Shown here piece after piece: positions 35,261 through 46,619 of a stretch of 64,000 nucleotides of DNA (the first letter of the stretch is position 1; every line of letters starts with the position of its first letter). Below the pieces are notes generated by a model. The model did no database searches. It was not told the DNA's origin and worked only from the letters and a program-made list of their open reading frames with translations. The DNA comes from Mitsuaria sp. 7 (lineage in GTDB: Bacteria > Pseudomonadota > Gammaproteobacteria > Burkholderiales > Burkholderiaceae_C). Made by a program: the position numbers and the translations under genes. The stretch spans positions 2,216,976-2,280,975 of the forward strand of contig NZ_CP011514.1 in the NCBI RefSeq assembly GCF_001653795.1, in the 5' to 3' direction.

Positions 35261-35767
35261 ATGCTCGCCGTCCGTCCCCGTTCCCGCTCGCGCCACCTGT
35301 GGGGCGCCTCCGCCCTCGCCTTGCTGACGCTAGTCGCCGCCGGTGCCGTTCATGCCGTCAACGCCGTGATGCCGGAGCTGGCCCGGGATCCGATTCCGCT
35401 GGACCTGCACGTCGAGGTCAACCGCCGGGACGGCACTCCGCCGACGGACAAGCGCGTGTCCAAGATGCGCCTCGTCACCGAGGAAGGCAAGTCGGCGCTG
35501 GTCGTGCTCGGCGGTCGGCCGGATCAACCGACGCCGGACCAGGTCCACGTCGAGATCACCGCCAAGCGCCGCAACGACAGGCAGCTGACGCTGACCTTCG
35601 CCGTGTCCGAGGGCGGTCGGTCCTTGATGAAGAACACGGTCATCGTGAAAGAAGGCGTCGAGGCCACCGTCGGGTCGGCGCCCGACGACCTCAGGCAGAG
35701 CGAGGTGCTCATCCGCGTGCGCAGCATCACCCTGGCGGAGGTGCCGGGCTACAAGAGCGCCCGCTGA
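35261..35767 (+). CDS. Secreted protein of unknown function (168 aa)
   Basis: A 168-aa protein with a signal peptide (about residues 1-30, 'LALLTLVAAGAVHA'). The mature part is beta-rich: 'LDLHVEVNRRDGTPPT', 'VHVEITAKRRNDRQLTLTFAV' and 'VLIRVRSITLAEV'. It looks like a small periplasmic domain but I do not recognise the family. It follows the phosphatase by 14 bases and should be cotranscribed. A TTG at 35243 overlapping the previous stop is a weaker start. Confidence 0.8.
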   Translation: MLAVRPRSRSRHLWGASALALLTLVAAGAVHAVNAVMPELARDPIPLDLHVEVNRRDGTPPTDKRVSKMRLVTEEGKSALVVLGGRPDQPTPDQVHVEITAKRRNDRQLTLTFAVSEGGRSLMKNTVIVKEGVEATVGSAPDDLRQSEVLIRVRSITLAEVPGYKSAR

Positions 35768-35774
35768 CGTGCGA

Positions 35775-35808
35775 CGGGCCCGGCGCCTTCCCGGCGACGG
35801 GCCCGTTT
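35775..35808 (+). terminator. Probable terminator after the phosphatase operon
   Basis: Two CGGGCCCG arms (35775-35782, 35798-35805) can pair and are followed by TTT. The hairpin lies eight bases after the stop and before the convergent ggt gene. The T-run is short, so efficiency is uncertain. Confidence 0.5.
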
Positions 35809-35829
35809 CCTCGTCAGCGTTCCCTCCGC

Positions 35830-37563
35830 TCAATACCCGGCCGCCAGCCCCGAGTTGCGCCGCGGATCATTCGCGCCGTAGAAGCGGTTGTTGCCCACCG
35901 GCTTGCCGTTCAAGGACGGCGCGCCGACGATGATCGCCGCGAGGTGGTTCGCCGGGTGCGGCGCGCCCAGCTTGTGGCCCATGCCCTCCAGCACCTTGCG
36001 CGTGTCCGGCGAGAACGCATACGGCTCCACGTTGGTCACGTCCGGCAGCCATTGCTGGTGGAAGCGCGGCGCGTCCACCGCCTCCTGCACGTTCATGTCG
36101 AAGTCGATCGCGTTGAGCATGGTCTGCAGCACCGCCGTGATGATGCGGCTGCCGCCCGGCGTGCCCACCACCATCACCGGCTTGCCGTCCTTGGTCACGA
36201 TGGTCGGGCTCATCGACGACAGCGGCCGCTTCCCGGGCGCGATCGCGTTCGCCTCGCCCTGCACCAGGCCGTACATGTTGGGCACGCCGATCTTGGAGGT
36301 GAAGTCGTCCATCTCGTTGTTGAGCAGCACGCCGGTCTTCGCCGCCGTGACCTTCGCGCCGAACCAGTCGTTCAGCGTGTAGGTCACCGACACCGCGTTG
36401 CCCCACTTGTCCGCGATCGAGTAGTGCGTCGTGTTGCTGCCCTCGTGCGGCGCCACGCCGGGCTTGATGTCCATCGACACGCCCGCCTTCGCCGGATCGA
36501 TCGCGGCGCGCAGCTTGGCCGCGTAGCCCTTGTCCAGCAGCCGCTGCAGCGGGTTCTTCACGAAGTCCGGATCGCCCAGCGTGCTGTTGCGATCCACGTA
36601 GGCATGGCGCATCGCCTCGATCTGGTAGTGCGCGCCCTGCGCCGATCCCCAGCCGAGCTGCCGCAGCGGGTAGCCCTCGAGGATGTTGAGCATCTCGCAG
36701 ATGATCACGCCGCCCGAGCTCGGCGGCGGCGCGGAGACGACGTGGTAGCCGCGGTAGTCGCATTCGACCGGCGGCAGCTCGCGCGTCTTGTACTGGTCGA
36801 GGTCGGCCTGCGTCAGGATGCCCTTGCCCGCCTGGCTGGACCCGACCAGCGCCTTGGCCACCCAGCCCTTGTAGAAGCCGTCCGTGCCCTTGTTGCCGAT
36901 CTCGCGCAGCGTCTTCGCCAGATCCTTCTGCACGAGCTTGTCGCCGGCCTGGAAGGGCTTGCCCTTGTTCAGGAAGATCGCGCCCGAGGCCGGGTCGGCC
37001 ATGAAGTCCTTCGTGGCCGTCTGGAACATGTCGACGTCGCCCTGGTCCAGCGCGAAGCCGCGGTCCGCCAGCGCGATCGCCGGCGCGATCAGCGCGGGAC
37101 GCTTCATCGTGCCGTACTTCTCCCGCGCGTACTCCATGCCCGAGACCGTCCCCGGCACGCCCACCGCGAGGTGCCCGTGCGTGCTCAGGCCCTTGATGAC
37201 GTTGCCGTCCTTGTCGAGGTACATGTTGGCCGTCGCGGCCAGCGGCGCCTTCTCGCGGAAGTCGAGGAAGGTCTTGCGGCCGTCGGCCAGCTGGATCGTC
37301 ATGAACCCGCCGCCGCCGAGGTTGCCCGCCGCCGGGTACACGACCGCGAGCGCGTAGCCCACCGCCACCGCGGCATCGACGGCATTGCCGCCGTCCTTCA
37401 GCACGTCGACGCCGACCCGCGTGGCGAGGTGCTGCGCGGTCACCACCATGCCGTTCTGCGCGGCCACCGGCGCGGCGGAGGCGGCGAAGGACGGTGCGAT
37501 CGGCCCGAAAGCGAGAGACGCGGTCACCGCCACGGCACAGGTCAACAAACGGAAAGTCTTCAT
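35830..37563 (-). CDS. ggt: Gamma-glutamyltransferase
   Basis: A 577-aa periplasmic proenzyme that cuts gamma-glutamyl bonds of glutathione. A signal peptide (about residues 1-27) is followed by the large subunit ('AQNGMVVTAQHLATRVGVDVL'). The autocleavage site is in 'GSNTTHYSIADKWGNAV': the Thr before HYS becomes the catalytic N-terminal nucleophile of the small subunit. 'SSMSPTIV' and 'GTPGGSRI' are the later conserved substrate-binding parts. GGGAG before ATG 37563 fixes the start. A 25-bp dyad just upstream may control it. Confidence 0.95.
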   Translation of the reverse strand: MKTFRLLTCAVAVTASLAFGPIAPSFAASAAPVAAQNGMVVTAQHLATRVGVDVLKDGGNAVDAAVAVGYALAVVYPAAGNLGGGGFMTIQLADGRKTFLDFREKAPLAATANMYLDKDGNVIKGLSTHGHLAVGVPGTVSGMEYAREKYGTMKRPALIAPAIALADRGFALDQGDVDMFQTATKDFMADPASGAIFLNKGKPFQAGDKLVQKDLAKTLREIGNKGTDGFYKGWVAKALVGSSQAGKGILTQADLDQYKTRELPPVECDYRGYHVVSAPPPSSGGVIICEMLNILEGYPLRQLGWGSAQGAHYQIEAMRHAYVDRNSTLGDPDFVKNPLQRLLDKGYAAKLRAAIDPAKAGVSMDIKPGVAPHEGSNTTHYSIADKWGNAVSVTYTLNDWFGAKVTAAKTGVLLNNEMDDFTSKIGVPNMYGLVQGEANAIAPGKRPLSSMSPTIVTKDGKPVMVVGTPGGSRIITAVLQTMLNAIDFDMNVQEAVDAPRFHQQWLPDVTNVEPYAFSPDTRKVLEGMGHKLGAPHPANHLAAIIVGAPSLNGKPVGNNRFYGANDPRRNSGLAAGY

Positions 37564-37584
37564 GAACCGGATCTCCCTTGATGA

Positions 37585-37609
37585 GTACGGACCCATTCCA
37601 CATCCGTAC
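37585..37609. promoter_or_regulatory. 25-bp dyad upstream of ggt
   Basis: GTACGGA (37585-37591) and TCCGTAC (37603-37609) are perfect inverted arms with 11 bases between. They sit about 20 bases before the ggt start and before the divergent 801-aa gene. Either an operator or a 5'-leader hairpin is possible. Confidence 0.5.
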
Positions 37610-37630
37610 GGCTTTGTCCGCAACCCTTCC

Positions 37631-40036
37631 ATGATTCCTTTCTCTCTTTCGTCGGTCGATCTCCAGGACACGATCGGTTTCCGGGACGGCCTCCTGGACG
37701 CCGGGACGGCGTCCCCGGCCGCCGAGGACGCCCCGGCGCTGACCGAGCCGCAAATGGATGCGTTGAGAAGCGGTGCGCTGACCTATCTCGAGAGCGCTGA
37801 AGGAGAAGCCCTCCTGCAGGCCATGCGGAGCGATCTCTCCCTCCTGGCCCGATACGCGCGCGAGCACTGCCGCCCCGATGCGGCGTCGAGACTGGCGGCC
37901 CTGCCGCAGCGGCTGGACGCCGACTACGTCGCGCCCTTCTGGTGGGACGTGCTGGTCGAGGGCCGCCAACATCTGCGGGCACTGGCGCAGGCGATCACGA
38001 ACGATCTGGTTCCGACCGAGCGGCGCTGCATCGCCTTGGAGAACCTGGCGGACGGGATAGGGAAGACCTGCGGCACCCGCCTGTCGGAAGAACTTCGGGT
38101 TGCGCTGACGCCCCTTCGCGGCTATGGAGGGGGACTCCGGACCGAGTACGCGCGCGTCTTTGAGCAGAGTCGCGATGCGCTCATCGTTCGTGAGTGCCGC
38201 CAGTTCAATGGCGAATCACCGGATGTGCACGGCGTGGCCCGTGTGCGGAAGGCGCTGCGTCGCCCGCCGCTGCAGTTGGGGCTGACGCTGCGGCACCAGT
38301 TCTCGTCACGCAGCTTGCGGCTGGCGGAGTCTCCCGACGTCGCTCGATGCCGCGAGGCCATCGAGCGGGAGTTGACGCCAGCCCATCTGGCCCGATTGCT
38401 GGCGGAAGAGTGCCTGGGCATCGTGCACGCGGCATTCCTCGATCGCATCAGGGGTCCTGTCGATCTGGCGAACGACACGCGGCAGTTGGCCATCCTCAAC
38501 GAGGAAGTGGCCAAGGCCAGCCTGAGATTCGGTTCGCTGAACGTCACCAGTTTCATGGAACTGGATGACGATGCCTTGCCACGGCTGATCGACGACGCGG
38601 GCCTGATCGCCATCGACATCCGCCGCCACGCGGCAAGCCAGAAACTGGTCGGACCCGCCGAAGTGCGCCCGTTGCTGACCGTGGGCAACGGACCGTCCCG
38701 CGTCGTCTGGCGGGTGGTGGATGAGGCGCTGGATGAGCTCCTGCTCGGCGATGCCGGCGTCGAGGAGCATCAACCCGCCACATCGCGGCGGTTGTGCGAC
38801 ATGCTTGAGACCTGGCAGGCGTGTCCCGATCCGAGGCCGCCTCTGCCCTGGCTCCCTGAGCCGCTTCGACAACGGTTCCTGGTCGACCTGCTGCCGCGAT
38901 TGTCTGCCGGGCTCATCGACTCATTGCCTGCGTCCTGGTTTCTGGACACGGCAACAGCGCAACGGGCCGGCATCGGCCCAGGCCCGTTGTCCATCAAGGA
39001 CTGGCTTGAATCGGTCGATCCGGCCACGCTGGACGCCGAGGCCGCCGCGGCGATCTGGCGCTACCTGAGGCTGCATCCGGACACCGGCCAGGCGACGCGT
39101 GGCCTCTTCTTCCTGCGGCCGGAGCTGGCCGTGCCGCTGTGCGCGGGTGTCGCTTCGACGGTCGCGGCACTGTCGCGGATGGGTGCGGCACAACAGGCGC
39201 GAGAGGCTTCCGTCCTGATGGAGGGACTGGAGCCGGCGCTGAGGATGTTGTCCCAGGACGAATTCCGGGCGCTGCTGCGACACGACGGCCCGCTGCACGC
39301 ATGGGCCTGGGCGGGCTTCAAGCAGCCGGAACTGCTCTCGCCGCTGCTGTCAGCGCTGGAACGTCTGCATCACTCGGGCACGATGCGAGACGACCACTGG
39401 GTCGACCTGTTCAACGTCGGCGATCCGGACCTTCGCAGCGATCTTCCGATGCTGCTTCGCGCCCAGGGTGAGGTCGACGCAGGCGGCCTGCCCGTCTTCG
39501 CGGACTGGCTGGAGTCGGTGGCGCCCCGCGTGCTCGGAGACGCCGCACTGCGGGCGCTGACGTTCCCGACGCTGCCAGACAGCCAGGCCGCGACCTGGAT
39601 GAGACGCCAGGTCCCAGCCTACGCGCGAGCATCTTTCGAACGGTACTTGCAGACCCTGGAGCGTGGCATCGTCTCCGGACGTGTCGACATCTCCGACGTG
39701 ATGCGGACGCTGACGGTCCGGAACGTCGGGGACACGCCCGGTATCGCCTATCTGTCGTCCCGCAATGGCATCGGTCTCGTCAAGATCGTCATCGAATGGG
39801 CGACGCGTCAGGTGCTCGCAGGCCGGATGCCTCAGGCGTGCCTGGAGCGTCTGATCATGGTGTGCGACACCGACCTGCCCAGGCAGCAGTCCCCTGCCGT
39901 CCACGACGGGGACTTGGGGCTGGCCCAGGCCGTCGCAGCCCTGTCGGATGCCGCCCGGCGGCAGTCGCCGAGCATCGGAGAGATGGCACGACCACGCATC
40001 GGCGCGGCCGAGGCCGCTAGTGTTGCGGCTCCTTGA
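37631..40036 (+). CDS. Unknown 801-aa protein, effector-like
   Basis: No family recognised. A large soluble protein, mostly helical and rich in Leu, Ala and Arg, without signal peptide, membrane helix or clear catalytic motif. The N-terminus is Ser/Asp/Thr-rich ('IPFSLSSVDLQDTIG'), as in many type III secreted effectors. Codon use is less strict than in the neighbouring core genes. The start is uncertain: ATG 37631 is chosen because ATG 37562 would share its bases with the ggt start; both have weak ribosome sites. It ends 20 bases inside the convergent DUF1178 gene. A secreted-effector role is only a hypothesis. Confidence 0.7.
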   Translation: MIPFSLSSVDLQDTIGFRDGLLDAGTASPAAEDAPALTEPQMDALRSGALTYLESAEGEALLQAMRSDLSLLARYAREHCRPDAASRLAALPQRLDADYVAPFWWDVLVEGRQHLRALAQAITNDLVPTERRCIALENLADGIGKTCGTRLSEELRVALTPLRGYGGGLRTEYARVFEQSRDALIVRECRQFNGESPDVHGVARVRKALRRPPLQLGLTLRHQFSSRSLRLAESPDVARCREAIERELTPAHLARLLAEECLGIVHAAFLDRIRGPVDLANDTRQLAILNEEVAKASLRFGSLNVTSFMELDDDALPRLIDDAGLIAIDIRRHAASQKLVGPAEVRPLLTVGNGPSRVVWRVVDEALDELLLGDAGVEEHQPATSRRLCDMLETWQACPDPRPPLPWLPEPLRQRFLVDLLPRLSAGLIDSLPASWFLDTATAQRAGIGPGPLSIKDWLESVDPATLDAEAAAAIWRYLRLHPDTGQATRGLFFLRPELAVPLCAGVASTVAALSRMGAAQQAREASVLMEGLEPALRMLSQDEFRALLRHDGPLHAWAWAGFKQPELLSPLLSALERLHHSGTMRDDHWVDLFNVGDPDLRSDLPMLLRAQGEVDAGGLPVFADWLESVAPRVLGDAALRALTFPTLPDSQAATWMRRQVPAYARASFERYLQTLERGIVSGRVDISDVMRTLTVRNVGDTPGIAYLSSRNGIGLVKIVIEWATRQVLAGRMPQACLERLIMVCDTDLPRQQSPAVHDGDLGLAQAVAALSDAARRQSPSIGEMARPRIGAAEAASVAAP

Positions 40037-40535
40037 GCGCGTCGGGCACCGGCAGTGCGACGATGGCTATGCCCTCGTCCGCAAGCTCGCGCGCCTCGTC
40101 CGGCGTCGCGCGGCCGCGGATGCCGCGCTCCTCGGCCTCGCCGTAATGGATGCGGCGCGCCTCGGTGGCGAACCGGTCGCCGACGTCCTCGGTCTTGGCC
40201 ATCAGCGTGCGGACGGCCTGCAGGACCTGCTTCTGCAACTCGATCGCGATCGGCGGCACGCCGTCCGGCACGGTCGGCCCCGAGGGCACGAAAGGCAGCG
40301 ACGGGGTCGAAGGCGACGTTTCCGATCCACTCGCGCGCGACGACTTCGACGTCGTCGGCTCGGCCGCCGAGGAGAGATTCAGCCGCGGCGCGCTCGGCAT
40401 GCGCCGCACGGACGCGCTGTTGCACAGCGGGCAGCACAGGAGACCGCGCTCCTGTTGCGACTCGAAATCGGTGGCGGAGGCGAACCAGCCTTCAAAGGCA
40501 TGGCCGGCCTCGCAGGCCAGGTTCAGTACCAGCAT
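40017..40535 (-). CDS. DUF1178 family protein
   Basis: A 172-aa protein. 'MLVLNLACEAGHAFEGWFAS' and 'CCPLCNSASVRRMPSAPRL' give two cysteine/histidine pairs, probably a zinc ribbon. 'EEAEERGIRGRATPDEARELADEGI', read in part, and 'ALPVPD' at the end are family marks. Function is not known. It is the last gene of the row that follows nuoN. Confidence 0.93.
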   Translation of the reverse strand: MLVLNLACEAGHAFEGWFASATDFESQQERGLLCCPLCNSASVRRMPSAPRLNLSSAAEPTTSKSSRASGSETSPSTPSLPFVPSGPTVPDGVPPIAIELQKQVLQAVRTLMAKTEDVGDRFATEARRIHYGEAEERGIRGRATPDEARELADEGIAIVALPVPDALKEPQH

Positions 40536-40547
40536 GATGGACCGATG

Positions 40548-41213
40548 CTAGCGGCTGGACGCCTCGTCCGCCGGCATCCAGTCCAATGGCCATGCACCGG
40601 CCCGCCAGCGCTGCAGCCATTGCAGGCAGACCAGCGTCTTCGCATCGGTGATGCGGCCGTCGAAGGCCATGCGGTCGAGCTCGTCCTCGGCCACCGGCAG
40701 CAGGTCGAGGAACTCCTCGTCGTCGAGCCGGCGTTCGCCGGCGATCAGGCCGCGGGCGAAGAAGATCTCGATGCGTTCGTCCGAGTAGGCGATCGCGTTG
40801 TGCATCACGCCGGCGTAGGCCCACTCGCGCGCGCGGAAGCCGGTCTCCTCGAACAGCTCGCGCATCGCGCAGCGCAGCGGCGTCTCGTCCGGATCCAGCT
40901 TGCCCGCGGGGAACTCCAGCACCACGCGGCCCAGCGGATAGCGGTACTGGCGTTCCAGCAGCACGCGGCCGTCGTCGAACAGCGGCACGATCACCGCGGC
41001 GCCCGAATGGCGGATGTACTCGCGCGTGGCCTCCCGGCCATTGGGCAGCGCGACGCGGTCGCGCTTCACCTGAAGAAAATTGCCCCGGAGGATCCAGTCG
41101 GACGCCAGCGGGGTTTCGCGCAGATGCTCGTCGTCGTCACCAGGGGCGGCCGGCGGGATGCCGATCACGCCCTCGTCATCGGGTCGGTTGGCTTCAGGCA
41201 GCTTCTTCGTCAT
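40548..41213 (-). CDS. NUDIX hydrolase (ADP-ribose pyrophosphatase type)
   Basis: A 221-aa NUDIX enzyme. The Nudix box reads 'GKLDPDETPLRCAMRELFEETG', in parts GxxxxxE and REUxEExG, intact. The N-terminal 'VPLFDDGRVLLERQYRYPLG' is the ADP-ribose/NDP-sugar subgroup. It probably breaks ADP-ribose to AMP and ribose 5-phosphate. Its start overlaps the DUF2818 gene by 20 bases; both ride on the nuo transcript. Confidence 0.92.
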   Translation of the reverse strand: MTKKLPEANRPDDEGVIGIPPAAPGDDDEHLRETPLASDWILRGNFLQVKRDRVALPNGREATREYIRHSGAAVIVPLFDDGRVLLERQYRYPLGRVVLEFPAGKLDPDETPLRCAMRELFEETGFRAREWAYAGVMHNAIAYSDERIEIFFARGLIAGERRLDDEEFLDLLPVAEDELDRMAFDGRITDAKTLVCLQWLQRWRAGAWPLDWMPADEASSR

Positions 41214-41529
41214 CGAACTCTCGCACCTTGGCCCGCGAGCGGCGCAGGTAGCGCCACACGAAACCCGGGAAGCCCAAGGTCACGAACATCGCCAGCGCGG
41301 CGGCGTAGAACTCCCAGCCTTGCGGGAAGCGCTGGCCTTGCGTCGACTCCAGGCCGAAGCCCACGACCAGCGTCACCAGCGCGAGCAGGAACAGTTCCAG
41401 CAGGCGCCAGCCGCCGGCCTTGGGATCGCGGCGCGGCCCGACCAGCAGGATGCGCGAACTCAAGTACGGCAGGTTGGCCGCGACGAGCGCGACCACCAGC
41501 ACCATCCAGACTGAAACGCCTTGATCCAT
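41194..41529 (-). CDS. DUF2818 membrane protein
   Basis: A 111-aa protein with three membrane helices ('SVWMVLVVALVAANLPYLS', 'LELFLLALVTLVVGFGLES', 'FYAAALAMFVTLGFPGFVW'). DUF2818 proteins sit just after nuoN in many Burkholderiales, so a link to complex I assembly or stability is often suspected but not shown. It follows nuoN after 22 bases. Confidence 0.92.
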   Translation of the reverse strand: MDQGVSVWMVLVVALVAANLPYLSSRILLVGPRRDPKAGGWRLLELFLLALVTLVVGFGLESTQGQRFPQGWEFYAAALAMFVTLGFPGFVWRYLRRSRAKVREFDDEEAA

Positions 41530-41551
41530 GGTCGTGCTCTCCGGGGGACGA

Positions 41552-43033
41552 TCAGTGCGCCAGCGCGCGGACGACGGCCTGCGTGCACAGCGCCAGCAGA
41601 CCGCTCGGCACCAGGCCCAGCACCAGCACCGCGGCGCCGTTCAGCGACATCACCACGCGGGCGTCCGCGGGCGCCGTCACCGGGCTGTGATCGGTCGGTT
41701 CATCGAAGAACATGACCTTCACGACACGCAGGTAGTAGAACGCGCCGACCAGCGACAGCAGCACCGCGATCACGGCCAGCCAGATGTAGAGCGACTGACC
41801 CGTCGTGACCATCGCCTGCAGCACCGCCAGCTTGCCGTAGAAGCCCACCATCGGCGGGATGCCGGCCAGCGAGAACATGTAGATCGCCATCACGAAGGCG
41901 AACCACGGGCTGCGCTTGAACAGGCCGGCCAGATCGCTGATCTGCTCGGACTCGAAGCCCTGGCGCGCCAGCAGCATGATCAGGCCGAAGCTGCCCAGCG
42001 TCGTCAGCACGTAGCTGATCGCGTAGAACATGGCCGAGCTGTAGGCGTTCAGCGCGTGCATGTCCGGCTGACCGTTCACCACGCCCGAGGCCAGACCCAG
42101 CACGACGAAGCCCATCTGCGAGATCGTCGAGTAGGCCAGCATCCGCTTGAGGTTGCTCTGCGCGATCGCGGCCAGGTTGCCCACGACCAGCGAGGCCACC
42201 GCCATCACCAGCATCATCTGCTGCCAGTCGGTCGCCAGCGGCAGCATGCCTTCCACCAGCAGACGCAGCGTCATGCCCAGCGCGGCCAGCTTGGGCGCGC
42301 CGCCGATCAGCAGCGTCGCGGCCGTGGGCGCGCCCTGGTAGACGTCCGGCACCCACATGTGGAACGGCGCGGCGCCCAGCTTGAAGCCCAGGCCGGCCAC
42401 GACGAAGACCACGCCCAGCACCAGCACGCCCTTGTTGACGGTGCCGGTCGAGATGACCTCGAACACGCGCGGGATCGACAGCGAGCCCGTGGCGCCGTAC
42501 ATCATCGACAGGCCGTACAGCAGGAAGCCCGAGGCCAGCGCGCCCAGCACGAAGTACTTCATCGCGGCTTCGGTCGAGATCGTGTGATCGCGACGCAGCG
42601 CCGTCAGCGCGTACAGCGACAGGCTCATCAGCTCCAGACCCAGGTAGGTGGTCAGGAAGTTGTTGGCCGCTACCATCACGTTGACGCCCAGCAGCACCAG
42701 CAGGCTGAGCGTGAACAGCTCGCCCTTGAGGATGTCGCGCGACTCCGCGTACGGACGCGCGTAGACCAGCGTGATGATCAGCGCGACGGCGCTGACGCCG
42801 CTCAGCAGGTGGCTCAGCGGGTCCACGACCAGCATGCCCTGCATCGTCTCGGTGGGCGCGTCGCCCATCGCGGCGAAGTGCATCACGCCGACCACCGCCA
42901 GGCTGAGCTGCGTCAGCCAGTAGGTCGTCGTGCGGCGCGGATCGGTGACGAACAGGTCCACCAGCGCGACCACGCAGGCCAGCGCCAGCAACAGGATTTC
43001 GGGATAGACCGCGACCCAGTTCATGTCGTTCAT
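41552..43033 (-). CDS. nuoN: NADH-quinone oxidoreductase subunit N
   Basis: A 493-aa antiporter-like membrane subunit of respiratory complex I with about 14 helices. 'KRMLAYSTISQMGFVVLGLA' and 'YALTALRRDHTISTEAAMKYFVLGALASG', read in parts, carry the lysines of the proton channel. It is the last nuo gene, 12 bases after nuoM, and part of the proton-pumping arm. Confidence 0.97.
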   Translation of the reverse strand: MNDMNWVAVYPEILLLALACVVALVDLFVTDPRRTTTYWLTQLSLAVVGVMHFAAMGDAPTETMQGMLVVDPLSHLLSGVSAVALIITLVYARPYAESRDILKGELFTLSLLVLLGVNVMVAANNFLTTYLGLELMSLSLYALTALRRDHTISTEAAMKYFVLGALASGFLLYGLSMMYGATGSLSIPRVFEVISTGTVNKGVLVLGVVFVVAGLGFKLGAAPFHMWVPDVYQGAPTAATLLIGGAPKLAALGMTLRLLVEGMLPLATDWQQMMLVMAVASLVVGNLAAIAQSNLKRMLAYSTISQMGFVVLGLASGVVNGQPDMHALNAYSSAMFYAISYVLTTLGSFGLIMLLARQGFESEQISDLAGLFKRSPWFAFVMAIYMFSLAGIPPMVGFYGKLAVLQAMVTTGQSLYIWLAVIAVLLSLVGAFYYLRVVKVMFFDEPTDHSPVTAPADARVVMSLNGAAVLVLGLVPSGLLALCTQAVVRALAH

Positions 43034-43045
43034 TGTGTTGGGCCC

Positions 43046-44515
43046 TTATTGGATCTTGGACACCGCGACGTGCTTGAGCAGCGCGTCGACGGATTGATGC
43101 ATCACGTCGGTGAACGGCTTCGGGTACACGCCCATGTAGAGCGTCGCGATCGCCAGCACGCCCAGCATCAGGAACTCGCGGCCGTTGATGTCGGTCAGGT
43201 TGCGGACGTTGTCGTTGGTCACCGCGCCGAAGTAGACGCGCTTGATCATCCACAGCGTGTAGGCCGCGCCGAAGATCAGCGCCGTGGCCGCCAGCAGGCC
43301 GATCCAGAAGTTGTGGCCGACGGCGCCCAGGATCACCATCCACTCGCCCACGAAACCGGCCGTCGCCGGCAGGCCGCAGTTGGCCATGCCGAAGAACACC
43401 GCCAGCGCCGCGAACTTGGGCATCGTGTTGACGACGCCGCCGTAGTCGGCGATCTCACGCGAGTGCACGCGGTCGTACAGGACGCCGATGCACAGGAACA
43501 TCGCGCCCGACACGAAGCCGTGCGAGATCATCTGCACCAGGCCGCCGGCGATGCCCAGCTCGTTGAAGATGAAGAAGCCCAGGGTCACGAAGCCCATGTG
43601 GGCGACCGACGAGTAGGCCACCAGCTTCTTCATGTCGCGCTGGACCATGGCCACCAGGCCGATGTAGATCACCGCGATCAGCGACAGGCCGATGATGAAC
43701 CAGTCGTAGTGGCGCGCGGCGTCAGGCGCGATCGGCAGCGAGAAGCGCAGGAAGCCGTAGGCGCCCAGCTTCAGCATGATGGCCGCCAGGACCACCGAGC
43801 CGCCGGTCGGCGCCTCGACGTGGGCGTCCGGCAACCACGTGTGCACCGGCCACATCGGGACCTTCACCGCGAAGGCCGCGAAGAACGCGAAGAACAGCAG
43901 TGTCTGCGCCGACATCGGCAGCGGCAGCTTGTGCCACAGCAGGATCTCGAAGCTGCCCGACTGGCTGTACAGGTACAGCAGCGCGATCAGCATCAGCAGC
44001 GAGCCGGCCAGCGTGTACAGGAAGAACTTGAAGGCCGCGTACACGCGACGAGGGCCGCCCCAGACGCCGATGATGATGTACATCGGGATCAGCGTGGCCT
44101 CGAAGAACACGTAGAACAGCATGCCGTCAAGCGCGCAGAACACGCCGATCATCAGGCCCGACAGGATCAGGAAGGCGCCCATGTACTGGTGCACCCGCGT
44201 GTCGATCACTTCCCAGGCCGCGATCACCACGATGATCGAGATGAAGGCCGTCAGCGGGACGAACCACATCGAGATGCCGTCCACGCCCAGGTGGTAGTGG
44301 ATGTTGAAGCGCGGGATCCAGGTCGCGACCTCGACGAACTGCATCGCCGCCGTCGAGGTGTCGAAACCGCTGATCAGCGGCAGCGTCACCAGGAAGGACA
44401 GCACGGCGCCGACCAGCGCCATCCAGCGCACCGCGCCGGCGTTGTTGTCGCGCCCGAGCGCGAGCAGGAGGCCACCGCAGACGATGGGCAGCCAGATGGA
44501 GAGACTTAGCAACAT
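43046..44515 (-). CDS. nuoM: NADH-quinone oxidoreductase subunit M
   Basis: A 489-aa antiporter-like subunit. 'LGVDGISMWFVPLTAFISI' near the start, 'FFAAFAVKVPMWPVHTWLPDAHVEAPT' in the middle (in parts) and 'KKLVAYSSVAHMGFVTLG' are the conserved channel segments. It forms one of the four proton paths of complex I. It lies 18 bases after nuoL. Confidence 0.97.
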   Translation of the reverse strand: MLLSLSIWLPIVCGGLLLALGRDNNAGAVRWMALVGAVLSFLVTLPLISGFDTSTAAMQFVEVATWIPRFNIHYHLGVDGISMWFVPLTAFISIIVVIAAWEVIDTRVHQYMGAFLILSGLMIGVFCALDGMLFYVFFEATLIPMYIIIGVWGGPRRVYAAFKFFLYTLAGSLLMLIALLYLYSQSGSFEILLWHKLPLPMSAQTLLFFAFFAAFAVKVPMWPVHTWLPDAHVEAPTGGSVVLAAIMLKLGAYGFLRFSLPIAPDAARHYDWFIIGLSLIAVIYIGLVAMVQRDMKKLVAYSSVAHMGFVTLGFFIFNELGIAGGLVQMISHGFVSGAMFLCIGVLYDRVHSREIADYGGVVNTMPKFAALAVFFGMANCGLPATAGFVGEWMVILGAVGHNFWIGLLAATALIFGAAYTLWMIKRVYFGAVTNDNVRNLTDINGREFLMLGVLAIATLYMGVYPKPFTDVMHQSVDALLKHVAVSKIQ

Positions 44516-44533
44516 TCTTATTCTCCGCCCGCG

Positions 44534-46594
<2,061 letters not shown>

Positions 46595-46619
46595 TGTTTT
46601 TCTCGCTTCCTGACGCTCG

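Noticed and set aside
35867..37972. 701-aa minus-strand frame over ggt
   Set aside because: Out of frame with the certain ggt gene; Gly/Arg-rich shadow.
41528..44509. 993-aa open frame on the plus strand, rich in His, Arg, Gln
   Set aside because: It is antisense to nuoN and nuoM, whose families are certain. The composition is that of a GC-rich shadow frame.
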